Shown here in pieces: positions 25,596 through 34,658 of a stretch of 64,000 nt of DNA. Under the pieces are notes generated by a model. The model saw nothing but the letters and a program-made list of their open reading frames with translations, was not told the origin of the DNA and did no database searches. The translations under genes were made by a program, and so were the position numbers. Origin of the DNA: Oscillospiraceae bacterium (GTDB taxonomy: Bacteria > Bacillota > Clostridia > Oscillospirales > Oscillospiraceae); contig JAAWSV010000004.1 in the NCBI GenBank assembly GCA_022801715.1, forward strand, positions 1-64,000. The letters are read 5' to 3'. Each line of letters begins with the position of its first letter. Position 1 is the first letter of the stretch.

Positions 25596-26149
25596 ACCGG
25601 CACCACCACCTGCTGTCCCACCCGGATCAGGTTGGGGTTCTTGATGGCCGGATTGGCCCGCAGCAGCGCCTCTATGGTCACACCGTACCGCCCGGCCACC
25701 CCCCACAGGGTGTCCCCCTGGGCCACGGTGTACACCGTCCGCCGCTGCTCCGCCGCGGCGATCCCCTGGGCCACCTCCTTCAGCCCCTCCCGGATACCGG
25801 GAAAGTCCTCCACAAAGGCAAAGCGGTAGCGCACATAGTCCGGCAGCGGCTCCTCCGCCAGCGACAGCTCCGTGAAGTAGGCGCTGGCCGTCTGCCACAC
25901 CGGATGGACCAGAATCCCCGGCCCGTCCTGATAGAACAGGGAGGCCAGCCGCTTGAACTCGTCGTAGGCCCCCTCCCCGGCGAACTCCCCCTCCCCACGG
26001 AGCACCCGGCGCCCCAGCCCTAAATCCTGCACGCAGTAGCGCCCAAAGGGGATCTTGTGCACCACCACCTGCCGCTCAAAGGCGATGGTATAGGTCCTCG
26101 GATTGTGGGGAAAGGTATAGCTCTTATACCGCATCGGCTCCAAACGCAT
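25592..26149 (-). CDS. LysM-containing tail protein (XkdP-like)
   Basis: A 185-residue protein. The first 135 residues are a tail-associated domain; the C-terminal 48 residues form a LysM repeat (YTVAQGDTLWGVAGRYGVTIEALLRANPAIKNPNLIRVGQQVVVP) that binds peptidoglycan or helps baseplate assembly. AGGAGGGGG precedes the ATG at 26149. In PBSX this gene follows the tape measure; here it follows a 216-residue low-complexity protein. Confidence 0.85.
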   Translation of the reverse strand: MRLEPMRYKSYTFPHNPRTYTIAFERQVVVHKIPFGRYCVQDLGLGRRVLRGEGEFAGEGAYDEFKRLASLFYQDGPGILVHPVWQTASAYFTELSLAEEPLPDYVRYRFAFVEDFPGIREGLKEVAQGIAAAEQRRTVYTVAQGDTLWGVAGRYGVTIEALLRANPAIKNPNLIRVGQQVVVPV

Positions 26150-26163
26150 GGAACCCCCTCCTC

Positions 26164-26814
26164 TCAATACAGCGTAAACCCGCCGTCATACCGCCGGCTG
26201 TCCCGCTCCCAGCGATCCGACAGCGCCTTGGGCGACAGACCTGCCCCCCGCTCCGCCGACTCCTTCTCCGGCCCCGCCGGCCGCTCCACCGGCCCCGCCG
26301 CCGACCCGCTCTCCCACTCCGCCGGCCCCTTCTCCGCCGGCAAAGTCCGCTCCGCCGCCGGCAGGGTCCGCTCCACCGCGTAGGAGGCCGGCTCCGGAGC
26401 CGACAGACGCCGCCCCGCCATCCCGCTCCCCCGACGCACCGGCGCCTCCTCCGCCCCCCGGAGCCCCCGCTCCGGCGAAACGCCCCCCTGCGCCGAAAAC
26501 CCGGGCTCCACCGGGGAGGGGCCCTCCGCCCCCTCCCCCGACTGCCTCCCTGCCCGGCGGGAATACGGTCCCCGAGGCCCCGACGCCGTACCATCCTCCG
26601 GCTCATCCTCCGCCCGGGACAGAGGCTCCCGCGCCCCCGTCTCCTCCGCCCGGGACAGCCGACGGAACGCCGCCTCCTGAAACCCCCCATTTTCCGCCGC
26701 GACGGGCGCCCGGCCCTCCGCCCCCGTCAGGGCCTCCGCCGCCGCCGACAGCAGCGTGCGCACGGTCTCCTGGGGTACGCGCAGGGCAATCTCGATCATC
26801 TCCCGCTCTCTCAT
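26164..26814 (-). CDS. Low-complexity 216-aa protein in the tape-measure position
   Basis: The N-terminal 55 residues form a probable helix pair (IEIALRVPQETVRTLLSAAAEAL and FQEAAFRRLSRAEE). About 130 residues rich in Pro, Glu, Arg, Ala, Gly and Ser follow, with tandem VERTLPAAERTLPAEKGPAE repeats, and then a conserved-looking end SPKALSDRWERDSRRYDGGF. The start overlaps the tube stop codon (ATGA). In PBSX-type clusters this slot holds a tail chaperone and a tape measure of many hundreds of residues. No transmembrane helix and no peptidase motif are visible. It could be a very short tape measure, a chaperone or something new. Confidence 0.65.
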   Translation of the reverse strand: MREREMIEIALRVPQETVRTLLSAAAEALTGAEGRAPVAAENGGFQEAAFRRLSRAEETGAREPLSRAEDEPEDGTASGPRGPYSRRAGRQSGEGAEGPSPVEPGFSAQGGVSPERGLRGAEEAPVRRGSGMAGRRLSAPEPASYAVERTLPAAERTLPAEKGPAEWESGSAAGPVERPAGPEKESAERGAGLSPKALSDRWERDSRRYDGGFTLY

Positions 26815-27203
26815 GCGCGCACTTCCATCCGCTTTCTGGCCAGCACGGACACCTTCTCCGCCACCATAGCCCCCAGCTTCCCCTCCTCGGCGATGGCGCT
26901 CCAGTTGCACCCGCTGTAGATCACCCGCCGGTCCGGCTTACAGATCACCAGCGAGAAGTCCCTCATCCCATAGAAGTCGATCCCGTCGCTGATGGCGTCA
27001 TCGGTGGCATAGAGCCGCGTCAGCTCCAGCACATACTGGCACTGCCCGCCGATGGTGGCCACCGGCTCCTCCTCCCCGAAGGCCTCGATCACCTGACTGG
27101 TCTTGGTGGTTTTGACGCTGTAGCTCTGCACCACCGCCACCTTTTTCCCCTCCAGCTCCAAATAGATGTCGCTGCTGGTGGGAAATCCCGTCACCTTTGC
27201 CAT
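26811..27203 (-). CDS. Phage tail tube protein (XkdM-like)
   Basis: A 130-residue protein with MAKVTGFPTSSDIYLELEGKKVAVVQSYSVKTTK, the normal start of clostridial tail-tube subunits, and a beta-rich body. It lies directly after the sheath gene as in PBSX. AGGAGGGCAGGT precedes the ATG. Confidence 0.87.
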   Translation of the reverse strand: MAKVTGFPTSSDIYLELEGKKVAVVQSYSVKTTKTSQVIEAFGEEEPVATIGGQCQYVLELTRLYATDDAISDGIDFYGMRDFSLVICKPDRRVIYSGCNWSAIAEEGKLGAMVAEKVSVLARKRMEVRA

Positions 27204-27243
27204 ACCTGCCCTCCTCTGTCCCTGTTCTCCGCCCCTGTGGGGC

Positions 27244-28302
27244 TCACACTGTGATGTGGGCCGTCAGATAGATCTGATTCAGCCCGTGGGCCACGGCGAA
27301 GCTGAACTCCACCACGCACACCGAGGGGTCCGCCGCGTCCACTGACACCGACACGTCGCCGTAGCCGTCGATGATCTCCGCCACCAGCTTGCTCTCCAGC
27401 TCCACAATCACCTGCGAGCGGATGGCCCCTCTGGTCTGGGCGGTGTTCTTCTTCCGGGCGAAGCGGCTGCGCAGGGCGGCGCGCACCGTGGGGATCACGT
27501 CATCCACAATCAAGATCGTGCTCAGCTCCCGCCAGGTGCTGTCCGCTGTCCCCCCGGTCTTGGTTCTGGTGGTGATCCCCCGCACTGCCGACACCGCGCC
27601 GCCCACGCCCTCTATGGGCGTCACGCCGCCCCGGACCAGCAGGTCGATGTCGCTGTCGCCGTAGCGCTCCGCCGTGCCGCCCAGACCCCGGAGCACCGCC
27701 CCGTTGATGGGCGCCGCCGGGTCGCCGCTGGCGGCGATGACCCCGGCAAGGGCCGCCGCGGCCAGCATCCCCGGCAGGCGGCTGCCGTCCTCCGAGAGCA
27801 CGTCGCCTCCCACCAGCACCATGCGCTCGCTGTTCAGCGCCCCGGCCCGCTGGATGAGCTGGGCCGCCGTCTCGGCGGCGCTGCCCACCACGCCGATGCG
27901 CTCCCGGCGGGCGGCGCTGGCCTCCTCTAAACTGACCCGCAGCAGCTGCTGGACCGGCAGCTCGCCGCTGTCGCAGGTGACCACCTGCACGTCCTCCTCC
28001 AGGCTCAGCGCGTCGAAGGCATCGCCGTAGTGGTCGGCGTCGGCGGCGCGCACCGCCTTCACCACGCCGGCCCCGTTGGCGAAGAGGAGGCGGAGCATGG
28101 CCTCCATCCCCTTGGTCTCCCCGTCGCTGCCGAAGGCGGTCAGCCCCGCCTCCAGGCTGGTGATGGTCACCACCTGTCCGCTCTCCCCCTTGCCGGACAG
28201 GGCCGCCAGCCCCACCACCTTGCCCCCGCCGAACCTCTGCACCACCGAGGAGGCGTCATAGGAGGAATAGACCCCCGGCCGCTCATGTACTATTGCGCTC
28301 AA
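27244..28302 (-). CDS. Contractile tail sheath protein (XkdK-like)
   Basis: A 352-residue sheath subunit. The N-terminal HERPGVYSSYDASSVV is the sheath signature. The C-terminal third (TWRELSTILIVDDVIPTVRAALRSRFARKKNT, then a SVSVDAADPSVCVVEFSFAVAHGLNQIYLTAHITV end) matches the conserved sheath core. It is shorter than most phage sheaths (about 350 instead of 430-480), like compact XkdK forms. It overlaps the previous gene by 20 bases. Confidence 0.92.
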   Translation of the reverse strand: MSAIVHERPGVYSSYDASSVVQRFGGGKVVGLAALSGKGESGQVVTITSLEAGLTAFGSDGETKGMEAMLRLLFANGAGVVKAVRAADADHYGDAFDALSLEEDVQVVTCDSGELPVQQLLRVSLEEASAARRERIGVVGSAAETAAQLIQRAGALNSERMVLVGGDVLSEDGSRLPGMLAAAALAGVIAASGDPAAPINGAVLRGLGGTAERYGDSDIDLLVRGGVTPIEGVGGAVSAVRGITTRTKTGGTADSTWRELSTILIVDDVIPTVRAALRSRFARKKNTAQTRGAIRSQVIVELESKLVAEIIDGYGDVSVSVDAADPSVCVVEFSFAVAHGLNQIYLTAHITV

Positions 28303-28804
28303 TCCAAGGCACTCCTTTCAATCTGAAATCCAGCAGCAGTCCCGTCTCCGCCTCCACCGACGCCACAAAGAACGCGCCGCACTGGAGGGAGCCCCGCTGC
28401 AAAAACATTCCGCTGTCTATGTCGAAGCGGGCCTCGCCCCAGTCCATCCGCCCCGGCCGCAGTCCCGCCGCGGGGGAGGCGGTCAGGGCGTCGTGGGCCG
28501 CCTCCAGGGCCGCGAGGCACCCGGCGGCGCCGGCCTCCCGGGGGGCGTAGGCGTCCAGCGCCAGCGTGAGCTCCGCCTGCCGCCCATAGATCTCCCGATC
28601 CGTCCCGGCCTCCTGATCCCACGCCGCGCCCAAATAGCTGCCCAGCCCCGCCGAGGTGCTGGCAAAGCCCCGCACCCCCACGGCCACCACCGCCCCCTGA
28701 TACCGTCCGGCCCACTCCCGGCTGTAGGCGGCCTCCGCCTGCACCCCTTGGGCGCGCAGGCGATTTAGCACCGCCTGACGCACCAGCTCCACACCGCTTG
28801 TCAT
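28283..28804 (-). CDS. Phage neck/tail terminator-like protein
   Basis: A 173-residue protein located directly before the sheath, where PBSX has XkdJ-like and tail-terminator genes. LVRQAVLNRLRAQGVQAEAAYSREWAGRYQGAVVAVGVRG is followed by a beta-rich body. The call rests on position and general fold; a specific family was not recognised. Start and stop overlap both neighbours. Confidence 0.6.
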   Translation of the reverse strand: MTSGVELVRQAVLNRLRAQGVQAEAAYSREWAGRYQGAVVAVGVRGFASTSAGLGSYLGAAWDQEAGTDREIYGRQAELTLALDAYAPREAGAAGCLAALEAAHDALTASPAAGLRPGRMDWGEARFDIDSGMFLQRGSLQCGAFFVASVEAETGLLLDFRLKGVPWIERNST

Positions 28805-29121
28805 ACCACCGTCTCCCTCTCCCGTACCAGCACCGCCCGGCAGTAGAGGGGCGCGTCCCCGAAGGGCACCAGCACGCTCTCCCGCACCCGATAGGCCTGT
28901 CCCTCCCAGAGGAGCCGATCCTCCCGGTCCACCTCCCGGTCCGCCGGTCCGATATAGAGCCACCGCCGCTGGTCCACGTCCCCCAGCGCCGTGCTCCTCC
29001 GCTCCTCCTGCGAGGCCTGGCCCCTCACCGGCTGCACAAAGGCCCGCCAGCTCTTCCCGCTCTCCGGGCAGCTCACCCGCTGCCCATAGGTGCCGAGAAT
29101 CCCGGCAAACAGCTCTCTCAT
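28801..29121 (-). CDS. Phage head-tail joining protein
   Basis: A 106-residue protein (RELFAGILGTYGQRV ... RRWLYIGPADREVDREDRLLWEGQAYRVRESVLVPFGD) in the position of head-closure proteins. The central WLYIGP..., WEGQAYRV motif is common in such connectors. Coupled by ATGA overlaps on both sides. Confidence 0.65.
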   Translation of the reverse strand: MRELFAGILGTYGQRVSCPESGKSWRAFVQPVRGQASQEERRSTALGDVDQRRWLYIGPADREVDREDRLLWEGQAYRVRESVLVPFGDAPLYCRAVLVRERETVV

Positions 29122-29504
29122 CCCCGCACCCCCAGAAAGGCGAAGCCCTCGCCATCGCTGCGGTAAGGGGCCATCATCCGCTCCGCTTGGCGCCGCAGAC
29201 GCTCCCCGGCGCTGTCGCTCCCGCCGCCGCCGGTGCCGCCGCTGCCGGTGGTCACGGAGACCTCCCCCACGCTGAATTTCTCCACACTCCCGCCGGCACT
29301 CTGACCGCAGCGGCTGTCTATCAGCCCCGCCGCCCCGAGGAAGGCGGCGGCGCAGAGGAGGGCCTCCCGGCACTCCTCCCGCCCCTCCCCCGCCTGCCGC
29401 GTGAGCCGGCGCTCCGCCTCCCGGCACAGCAGGCGCAGCAGCGCCTCCTCCTTTTCCTCCGGCCTGACCAGCCCCGCCGCCAGCCGATAGATCTCCTCCG
29501 TCAT
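29118..29504 (-). CDS. Phage head-tail connector-like protein (gp6 type)
   Basis: A 128-residue helical protein (EEIYRLAAGLVRPEEKEEALLRLLCREAERRLTR), placed immediately after the capsid gene as gp6/XkdH-type connectors are. A glycine-serine linker near residue 85 precedes a short helical end. The exact family is inferred from order. Confidence 0.65.
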   Translation of the reverse strand: MTEEIYRLAAGLVRPEEKEEALLRLLCREAERRLTRQAGEGREECREALLCAAAFLGAAGLIDSRCGQSAGGSVEKFSVGEVSVTTGSGGTGGGGSDSAGERLRRQAERMMAPYRSDGEGFAFLGVRG

Positions 29505-29526
29505 CCGTCGCCCTCCTCTGTTTTTG

Positions 29527-30558
29527 TTACACCTTCAGTACCTTGGACGCCCCCTGGTAGAGCTTGGCGAACCCGGAGATACTGGTGATGGACGCCCGCT
29601 CCAGCTGGCGGTCGATGAGCCTGTCCGCCTCCACCATCACCTGTCCCCCGGTGACCATCTCCAGGGCATACCGTCTGTCCAAGCCCACCAGCGTTCCCGC
29701 CGGCATGGCGGCGGTGCGCAGGAGCTTGGCCCCCAGGGGCGTGGTCAGCGTGCCGGTGCCCTGAAAGTTCAGCCCCGTCAGGGGGTTTTGCAGCTCCGGC
29801 AGCTTCAGAAGCTGGAGCATCACATCCCCCGGCACCAGCATGGTGTTCATGCAGTAGGGGTCAAACTGGGCCCAGAACTCCAGCAGGGCCCCATAGCTCA
29901 GCTCCCCCGCCTGCCCGGAGATGGGGTCGCTTCCCACCTGAAAGCTGTCGGCGGCGTTGCTGTTGCCGTCCCCCTTGAGCACCACCTCGATGGCGTCCTC
30001 CATGTGCATCCGGGCGATGTGCCCGCCAATCTGGCGCAATGTCACCGCGAACAGGTCCAGCCGCTGGAAGCGCACCGCCTCATAGGAGGCCACCAGCATC
30101 CGCCCCCGCTTGTGGAGGCGCACCAGATTCTTCTGGGTCTTGATGGCGGTCTGGGGCAGCTGCGCCCCCTCCTCCACCCGGCAGAGGCTCTTGTCGTCCT
30201 CTGAGGGCACAGAGGTGATGGTGCGGTAGTCCATCCCCTCAAACACCGTCTCCGTGGCGGTGATGTCCTTCAGGATGCTGTTCTCCTCCATCCCCTGCCG
30301 GACCACCCGGGACACGAACTCGGGGAAGAGCACCGCCGCTTGGGCGCAGTGGAAGAACTTCTCCACCCTGTCGCTTTTCGGCCCCTTCACGTGGATATCG
30401 AAGCGCTTCAGCTGGCGCTGGAAGGCGTCCAGCCCCTCCATCGCGGTGCCCCGATACCCCTCGCTGGGGTCCAGGCTCTCCAGCACCTCGGTAAAGCTCC
30501 GCCCGCTCTCCTGGTGCATCCCCTTCTCCAGCCTCACCTTGTTGAATCTGTAGTCCAT
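29527..30558 (-). CDS. Phage major capsid protein (HK97-like)
   Basis: A 343-residue capsid subunit. An N-terminal arm of about 70 residues precedes the HK97-type core: FPEFVSRVVRQGMEENSILKDITATETVFEGMDYRTI, and near the end LVGLDRRYALEMVTGGQVMVEADRLIDRQLERASITSISGFAKLY. The ATG at 30558 is better spaced from GGGGAGG than the ATG six bases earlier. Confidence 0.85.
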   Translation of the reverse strand: MDYRFNKVRLEKGMHQESGRSFTEVLESLDPSEGYRGTAMEGLDAFQRQLKRFDIHVKGPKSDRVEKFFHCAQAAVLFPEFVSRVVRQGMEENSILKDITATETVFEGMDYRTITSVPSEDDKSLCRVEEGAQLPQTAIKTQKNLVRLHKRGRMLVASYEAVRFQRLDLFAVTLRQIGGHIARMHMEDAIEVVLKGDGNSNAADSFQVGSDPISGQAGELSYGALLEFWAQFDPYCMNTMLVPGDVMLQLLKLPELQNPLTGLNFQGTGTLTTPLGAKLLRTAAMPAGTLVGLDRRYALEMVTGGQVMVEADRLIDRQLERASITSISGFAKLYQGASKVLKV

Positions 30559-30577
30559 CCTCATACCTCCCCTTTCC

Positions 30578-30922
30578 TCAAAGCAGAATGGTCACCGTTT
30601 GACGGCCCTCATCCCGGTCCACCACCCAGCGGCTCACGCCGCCCGCCGTCTCACCGGCGCTCTGTACGCCGCCCAGCCCATCGGCGGCGAGGGCGGTGTA
30701 CCCCAGCGCCGGCGCCGCGCCGCTGTAGCCCACGGTGACAAAGCCGCCCATCTGCACCGTACAGGCGTCCCCCCCGGCATACACCGCCGCCCCGCAGAAG
30801 GGCTCACCGGCGGCGCACTCCGCCACACAGCCGCCGCCGTCCACCTTCACCACATGTCCCTCGGTGACGCCCCCGAAAAACGTAGCGCACCACTGCCCGA
30901 TCCCCTCAAAAGAAACCTTCAT
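30578..30922 (-). CDS. Capsid decoration-like protein
   Basis: A 114-residue glycine and alanine-rich beta protein (GHVVKVDGGGCVAECAAGEPFCGAAVYAGGDACTVQMGGFVTVGY) resembling DUF2190/decoration proteins found between protease and capsid genes. Five cysteines are notable. The ATG at 30922 follows GGGAGG; the longer frame is not supported. Confidence 0.65.
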   Translation of the reverse strand: MKVSFEGIGQWCATFFGGVTEGHVVKVDGGGCVAECAAGEPFCGAAVYAGGDACTVQMGGFVTVGYSGAAPALGYTALAADGLGGVQSAGETAGGVSRWVVDRDEGRQTVTILL

Positions 30923-30978
30923 AAGAAACCTCCCATCCAAATCTATCACCGCCCCGCCGGCCCCCGGCGGGAAACAGC

Positions 30979-31896
30979 CTACACCATAAACGCGCTGCCG
31001 CTCTCCTCCTGGGACCGCCCCCGCAGCTGCGCGCCCACCGGTCCCTCCGTCCGCCTGCGATAGACCCTGCGCAGCTCCAGCAGCTCCGCCTCCTCCAGAC
31101 GCTCCGCGATGGCGGCAAAGATTTTGCCGTCCAAATCCTCATCCGCCAGCGCCGCCAGACGCGTCACCTCCTGCCGGAGTCCCTGGAGATAGCCCCGCCC
31201 CAGCGCCGCCTCCTGTTCCAGCTGCCGCAGCTCCTCCCGGAGGCTCTCCTCCCCGGATCGCTCCACCAGCGCCTTCAGCGTGGCGCCCTTCTGCATACTC
31301 TTGCGCACCACCCCCGCCGACCGCTGGGCGGGCACCGCCACAAAGGACCACTCATAGGCGTCCCGGGCCTCCCGGAGCGTCAGGAAGCACAGCCGGCTGC
31401 CGTACATATGCCCGGGCACGTGGGCGCACTGCTCCTTCCCGCAGACGGAGCAGACCCGCTTTCCCACGCTGCACCCCACGCTGACCTCCTTCTTGATGCC
31501 CCCCTCGATCTCCCGGATCAGCTCCGCATTGCCCTCGGTGCGGAGCATGTAGGCGTAGGCCTTCAGCCAGCAGTAGGTGTCCCCCGCGGCGGTGAGGCGC
31601 CCCTCCTCCCGGATCACCTCCGTGCGGTAGACCCGGGCGCTCTGCCCCTTGGTGGACCACTGGTGGTCAAAGATGCCGCTGCGGCCCACAAACAGGGGCC
31701 CCAGCTCCCTCAGACACCCCTCATCAAAGCGCTCAAAGTCCCGGTCCACCTCGTTGTCGCACAGGCGCAGGGCAAAGGTGTAGACCTCCCCCGCCCTCAG
31801 GGGCTTCTGGGACAGGCGGTTGATCTCCGCCAGTTCCCCCTCGCTGACCACCGACGCCGCGCCGCTGGCCAAATTCTTTCTGATCTCCATGGTCAT
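30979..31896 (-). CDS. Prohead protease/scaffold-like protein (XkdF-like)
   Basis: A 305-residue protein coupled to the portal gene (ATGA). Residues 1-200 resemble prohead proteases: FVGRSGIFDHQWSTKGQSARVYRTEV gives the candidate catalytic histidine, and EIEGGIKKEVSVGCSVGK the candidate serine. A CSVC...CAH cluster near 160 may bind zinc. The last 100 residues form a charged coiled coil that could act as a scaffold. Family order supports this; catalysis is inferred. Confidence 0.72.
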   Translation of the reverse strand: MTMEIRKNLASGAASVVSEGELAEINRLSQKPLRAGEVYTFALRLCDNEVDRDFERFDEGCLRELGPLFVGRSGIFDHQWSTKGQSARVYRTEVIREEGRLTAAGDTYCWLKAYAYMLRTEGNAELIREIEGGIKKEVSVGCSVGKRVCSVCGKEQCAHVPGHMYGSRLCFLTLREARDAYEWSFVAVPAQRSAGVVRKSMQKGATLKALVERSGEESLREELRQLEQEAALGRGYLQGLRQEVTRLAALADEDLDGKIFAAIAERLEEAELLELRRVYRRRTEGPVGAQLRGRSQEESGSAFMV

Positions 31897-33053
31897 TCCT
31901 CTCCTCTCTCCGCTCTTTCGCAGCTCTGGGCGATCTGTCTGGCCTGCTGGCGGTACCAGGCCGCCTTGGCCTCCTCCACCTGATCCTGCAAATTGATGTC
32001 GTCCCAGACCACCGTAAAGCCGCCGTACCACCCGTGGAGCCGGAGCCACAGCCGGCAGATCCGCTCCACCACCGGCGTCAGCCCCCGCCGGATGGCCGTC
32101 AGCTCCGAGGTCAGGATGTCCGCCTGCTGGGCGCTCATCCGCTCGGTGGAGGACCAGCTGAGGCCCAGCATAAAGGGCGGGATGCCCGTCTTGGCCACCA
32201 GCTGCTCTAAGATCTGGCGCACTGGCACCTCGCTGTCTAAAATCTGGTTGTCCGCCCCGATGACCTTGATCTCCACGTCCCCGATGGCCACAAAGTCCCG
32301 GACGCTGCCGTCCCGGCCGCTCTCCATGGCCCGGCTCCACTCCTCGGCGATCTGCCGGCTGCGCTGGGCGCAGACCGCCGGCTCCAGCTCCCCATTCTGG
32401 GGCTTGTAGACCACCGCGAAGCGCACATTCCCCATCCGCTCCCAGTTCTCCCCCATGGCGGTGTAGATTTTCCCCAGCAGCTCCGCCAAAAAGGGCATTC
32501 CCCGCAGCATGGACACCCCATAGGGCTGGTCCGCCTCGGGATTGTAGGGGGTGAACAGCAGCAGCTCCTGCCGGGGCAGAGGTTCCATTTTCCCGTCCTT
32601 CCCCGGCCCGCAGATCGTGAACGCCAGCGCCGAGGCCCCCTGCTGTATCTCGATGTCCTCCACCCTGCCGCAGAGCAGCGCGGCGATGTCCTGACGCTCC
32701 CCATCCAGCACCATCTCCCCCACCGCCTGCCCGAAGGTCAGCATGGAGTCGAGGTACATGTCCAAAAAGGCGTTGAGGCCCACCTGTCCATGGCCCACTG
32801 GCACCTCTCTGAGGAAGCGCCCCAGCGCCGCCTCTGCCTCCGGCTCCTCACAGACCACCCTCACCCCGCCGGCCAGCCTGATGATCTTGCCCACCGCGGC
32901 ATCCACCGCCGGCACGGCGGCCCGCACCGCCCGATACAGCGGCCCCTGCGCCCCCAAGCGCACCGCCGAGAGCATTCCCCACTCCGCCCCCGGCCGCCGG
33001 AGCTGGGAGCAGGCCGCCCCCGCCGCCGGCTCTTTCTTCCGCCAAATCCTCAT
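31893..33053 (-). CDS. Phage portal protein
   Basis: A 386-residue portal subunit (XkdE/HK97-like). The recognisable core is FLDMYLDSMLTFGQAVGEMVLDG, the AFTPYNPEADQPYGVSMLRGMPFLAELLGKIY wing, the AKTGIPPFMLGLSWSSTERMSAQQADILTSELTAIRRGLTPVVERI helix, and a final basic helix. It lies 58 bp after the terminase. Confidence 0.9.
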   Translation of the reverse strand: MRIWRKKEPAAGAACSQLRRPGAEWGMLSAVRLGAQGPLYRAVRAAVPAVDAAVGKIIRLAGGVRVVCEEPEAEAALGRFLREVPVGHGQVGLNAFLDMYLDSMLTFGQAVGEMVLDGERQDIAALLCGRVEDIEIQQGASALAFTICGPGKDGKMEPLPRQELLLFTPYNPEADQPYGVSMLRGMPFLAELLGKIYTAMGENWERMGNVRFAVVYKPQNGELEPAVCAQRSRQIAEEWSRAMESGRDGSVRDFVAIGDVEIKVIGADNQILDSEVPVRQILEQLVAKTGIPPFMLGLSWSSTERMSAQQADILTSELTAIRRGLTPVVERICRLWLRLHGWYGGFTVVWDDINLQDQVEEAKAAWYRQQARQIAQSCERAERGEE

Positions 33054-33111
33054 AAAACCCCCCTCAATCTAAGAAATCCAAATCCCGCCGCCGAAGGCGG
33101 CCCCCAAACTC

Positions 33112-34359
33112 CTAACACCTGCCTCTTGCCACCGCCACGGCGCCCACGCCCGAGGCGCCCTCCTCCCGCCCCGCTATGGTGGCGGCGAAGTAGCGCATGT
33201 CGTCCATGGCGTGGTCGTTCTCCTTCCGGGGGGCCTCCCGGCCCCCCTCAGGGCTCTCCCAGCAGTAGCCCTCCAGCTCCCGGAGGCAGTCCTCGCAGCT
33301 CTCGCAGATCACCAGCCGCCCGCTCTTGAGGAGCCCCGCCGTCACTCGGATGCCCGAGAGGACGTCGTTTACCGCCCCCACCACGTGGAACCCCTCCCGC
33401 CGGAGGGCGGTGATGAAGCTGACGGCGGAGGGGTCCGCCACCACCTGCTCGATCCGCCGCCCGCCGGTTAGGTTTTTCAGCATCTCCACATACTCCTGAT
33501 CCGTCCGCTGCACCCCGGTCTCCCGGGAGGCGTAGTACACCTCCTCCACCCGGTACCAGGCGGTGCCGTACTTCCCCCAGAGCCCCATGGAACAGGGGTT
33601 GGCGGTGCCGTAGTCCACGCTGACGCACCACCGCTCCGCCGCCCCCTGTGGCTTGGGCCTGGCGTGGTCCTCCCGCCGGTAGAAGTCGTAGATCCGCCCC
33701 GCCGGCGCGGTCCACTCCCCCAGCACGAACCGCCGGTAGAAGGCCCCGGTGTAGCGCCGCTGGTACTGTTCCCGCGTGGCCGGGGACAGTACCGGATTGT
33801 CCTCCATGGTGAAGTGGAGGTAGAGCATCCGCCGCTCCGCGGCCTTCAGGATCCACTCCCGGTAGAACCAGTGCCCCGGCCCCTCCGGGTTGCAGCTGAA
33901 CCACAGCTTGGCCCCCTCCACGCTGCACCGGGCCAGCGTCTGCTCCACGAAGCTCCGGGGCATCAGCGCCGCCTCGTCCAGCAGCGCCCCGGCGAAGGTG
34001 GCCCCCTGGATCAGCGCCGCGCTGCCCTCGTCCTTGCCCCCCGCCAGACAGAACCGGTTCTCCCGCCCGCCGCTCCGGAGGACCAGCAGATTCTCCCCCC
34101 GCCGCTCCAAGACACCCATTCCCATCTGCCGCAGTACCGGCAGCACCTCCCAGAGCACATTCCGCCGGAGGGCCCCAATGGTCTTGCCGCACAGGACGAA
34201 GCACTGCCCGTCAAAGCTCCCCATGGCCCAGCAGAAGAAGCCGATGCCCATGCAGAGGGTCTTGCCGCTGCGCACCGCCCCGTCGCAGATGATTCCCTCA
34301 AGCTCCGGCCTCTCCCGCCACCAGAGCAGGGCCTGCCGCTGCTTGGGCGAGAACCTCAC
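33112..34359 (-). CDS. Terminase large subunit (PBSX family)
   Basis: A 415-residue DNA-packaging motor. Walker A GAVRSGKT near residue 28, Walker B GALLDEAALM near 125 with the catalytic acid, and the RNase H-like nuclease acids in SVDYGTANP, VVADPSAVSF and a terminal DDMRYF are all present, so both ATPase and nuclease look intact. Its presence implies DNA packaging, not just a tailocin. It overlaps the upstream gene by four bases. Confidence 0.92.
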   Translation of the reverse strand: MRFSPKQRQALLWWRERPELEGIICDGAVRSGKTLCMGIGFFCWAMGSFDGQCFVLCGKTIGALRRNVLWEVLPVLRQMGMGVLERRGENLLVLRSGGRENRFCLAGGKDEGSAALIQGATFAGALLDEAALMPRSFVEQTLARCSVEGAKLWFSCNPEGPGHWFYREWILKAAERRMLYLHFTMEDNPVLSPATREQYQRRYTGAFYRRFVLGEWTAPAGRIYDFYRREDHARPKPQGAAERWCVSVDYGTANPCSMGLWGKYGTAWYRVEEVYYASRETGVQRTDQEYVEMLKNLTGGRRIEQVVADPSAVSFITALRREGFHVVGAVNDVLSGIRVTAGLLKSGRLVICESCEDCLRELEGYCWESPEGGREAPRKENDHAMDDMRYFAATIAGREEGASGVGAVAVARGRC

Positions 34360-34658
34360 GCCTCCTCACCTCCGCTCACCGCGCTCAGGAAGGCCTCCAG
34401 CCCCCCGCCCTCCGCCTCCGGCTCCCCCTGGAGCCGGACCAGCAGCTCCAGCGCCTTCAGCCGGTCCAAAAACTTCATCTCCACCGTCCCGTTGGCGTAC
34501 CGCTTGAACTCCGAGATCCCCTCCAGGTGGCAGTTCTTCAAATCCGACGGCTCATCGGTAAAGGCGATCCGAATCCCATCGTTGGGCCGATAGAAGACCA
34601 GCTTCTCGAGGTACTGGATGATCTCCTCCCGGCTCTTGCATCGTCTCACTTGTCTCAT
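34356..34658 (-). CDS. Terminase small subunit-like protein
   Basis: A 100-residue protein starting MRQVRRCKSREEIIQYLEKLVFYRPNDGIRIAFTDEP, directly before the large terminase. The motif 'YLE.L.F.RPNDAIRLAF' recurs in clostridial phage-like clusters at this place. The GGAGGGG is only two bases from the ATG, so a TTG or GTG start 40-50 bases upstream is possible. Confidence 0.6.
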   Translation of the reverse strand: MRQVRRCKSREEIIQYLEKLVFYRPNDGIRIAFTDEPSDLKNCHLEGISEFKRYANGTVEMKFLDRLKALELLVRLQGEPEAEGGGLEAFLSAVSGGEEA

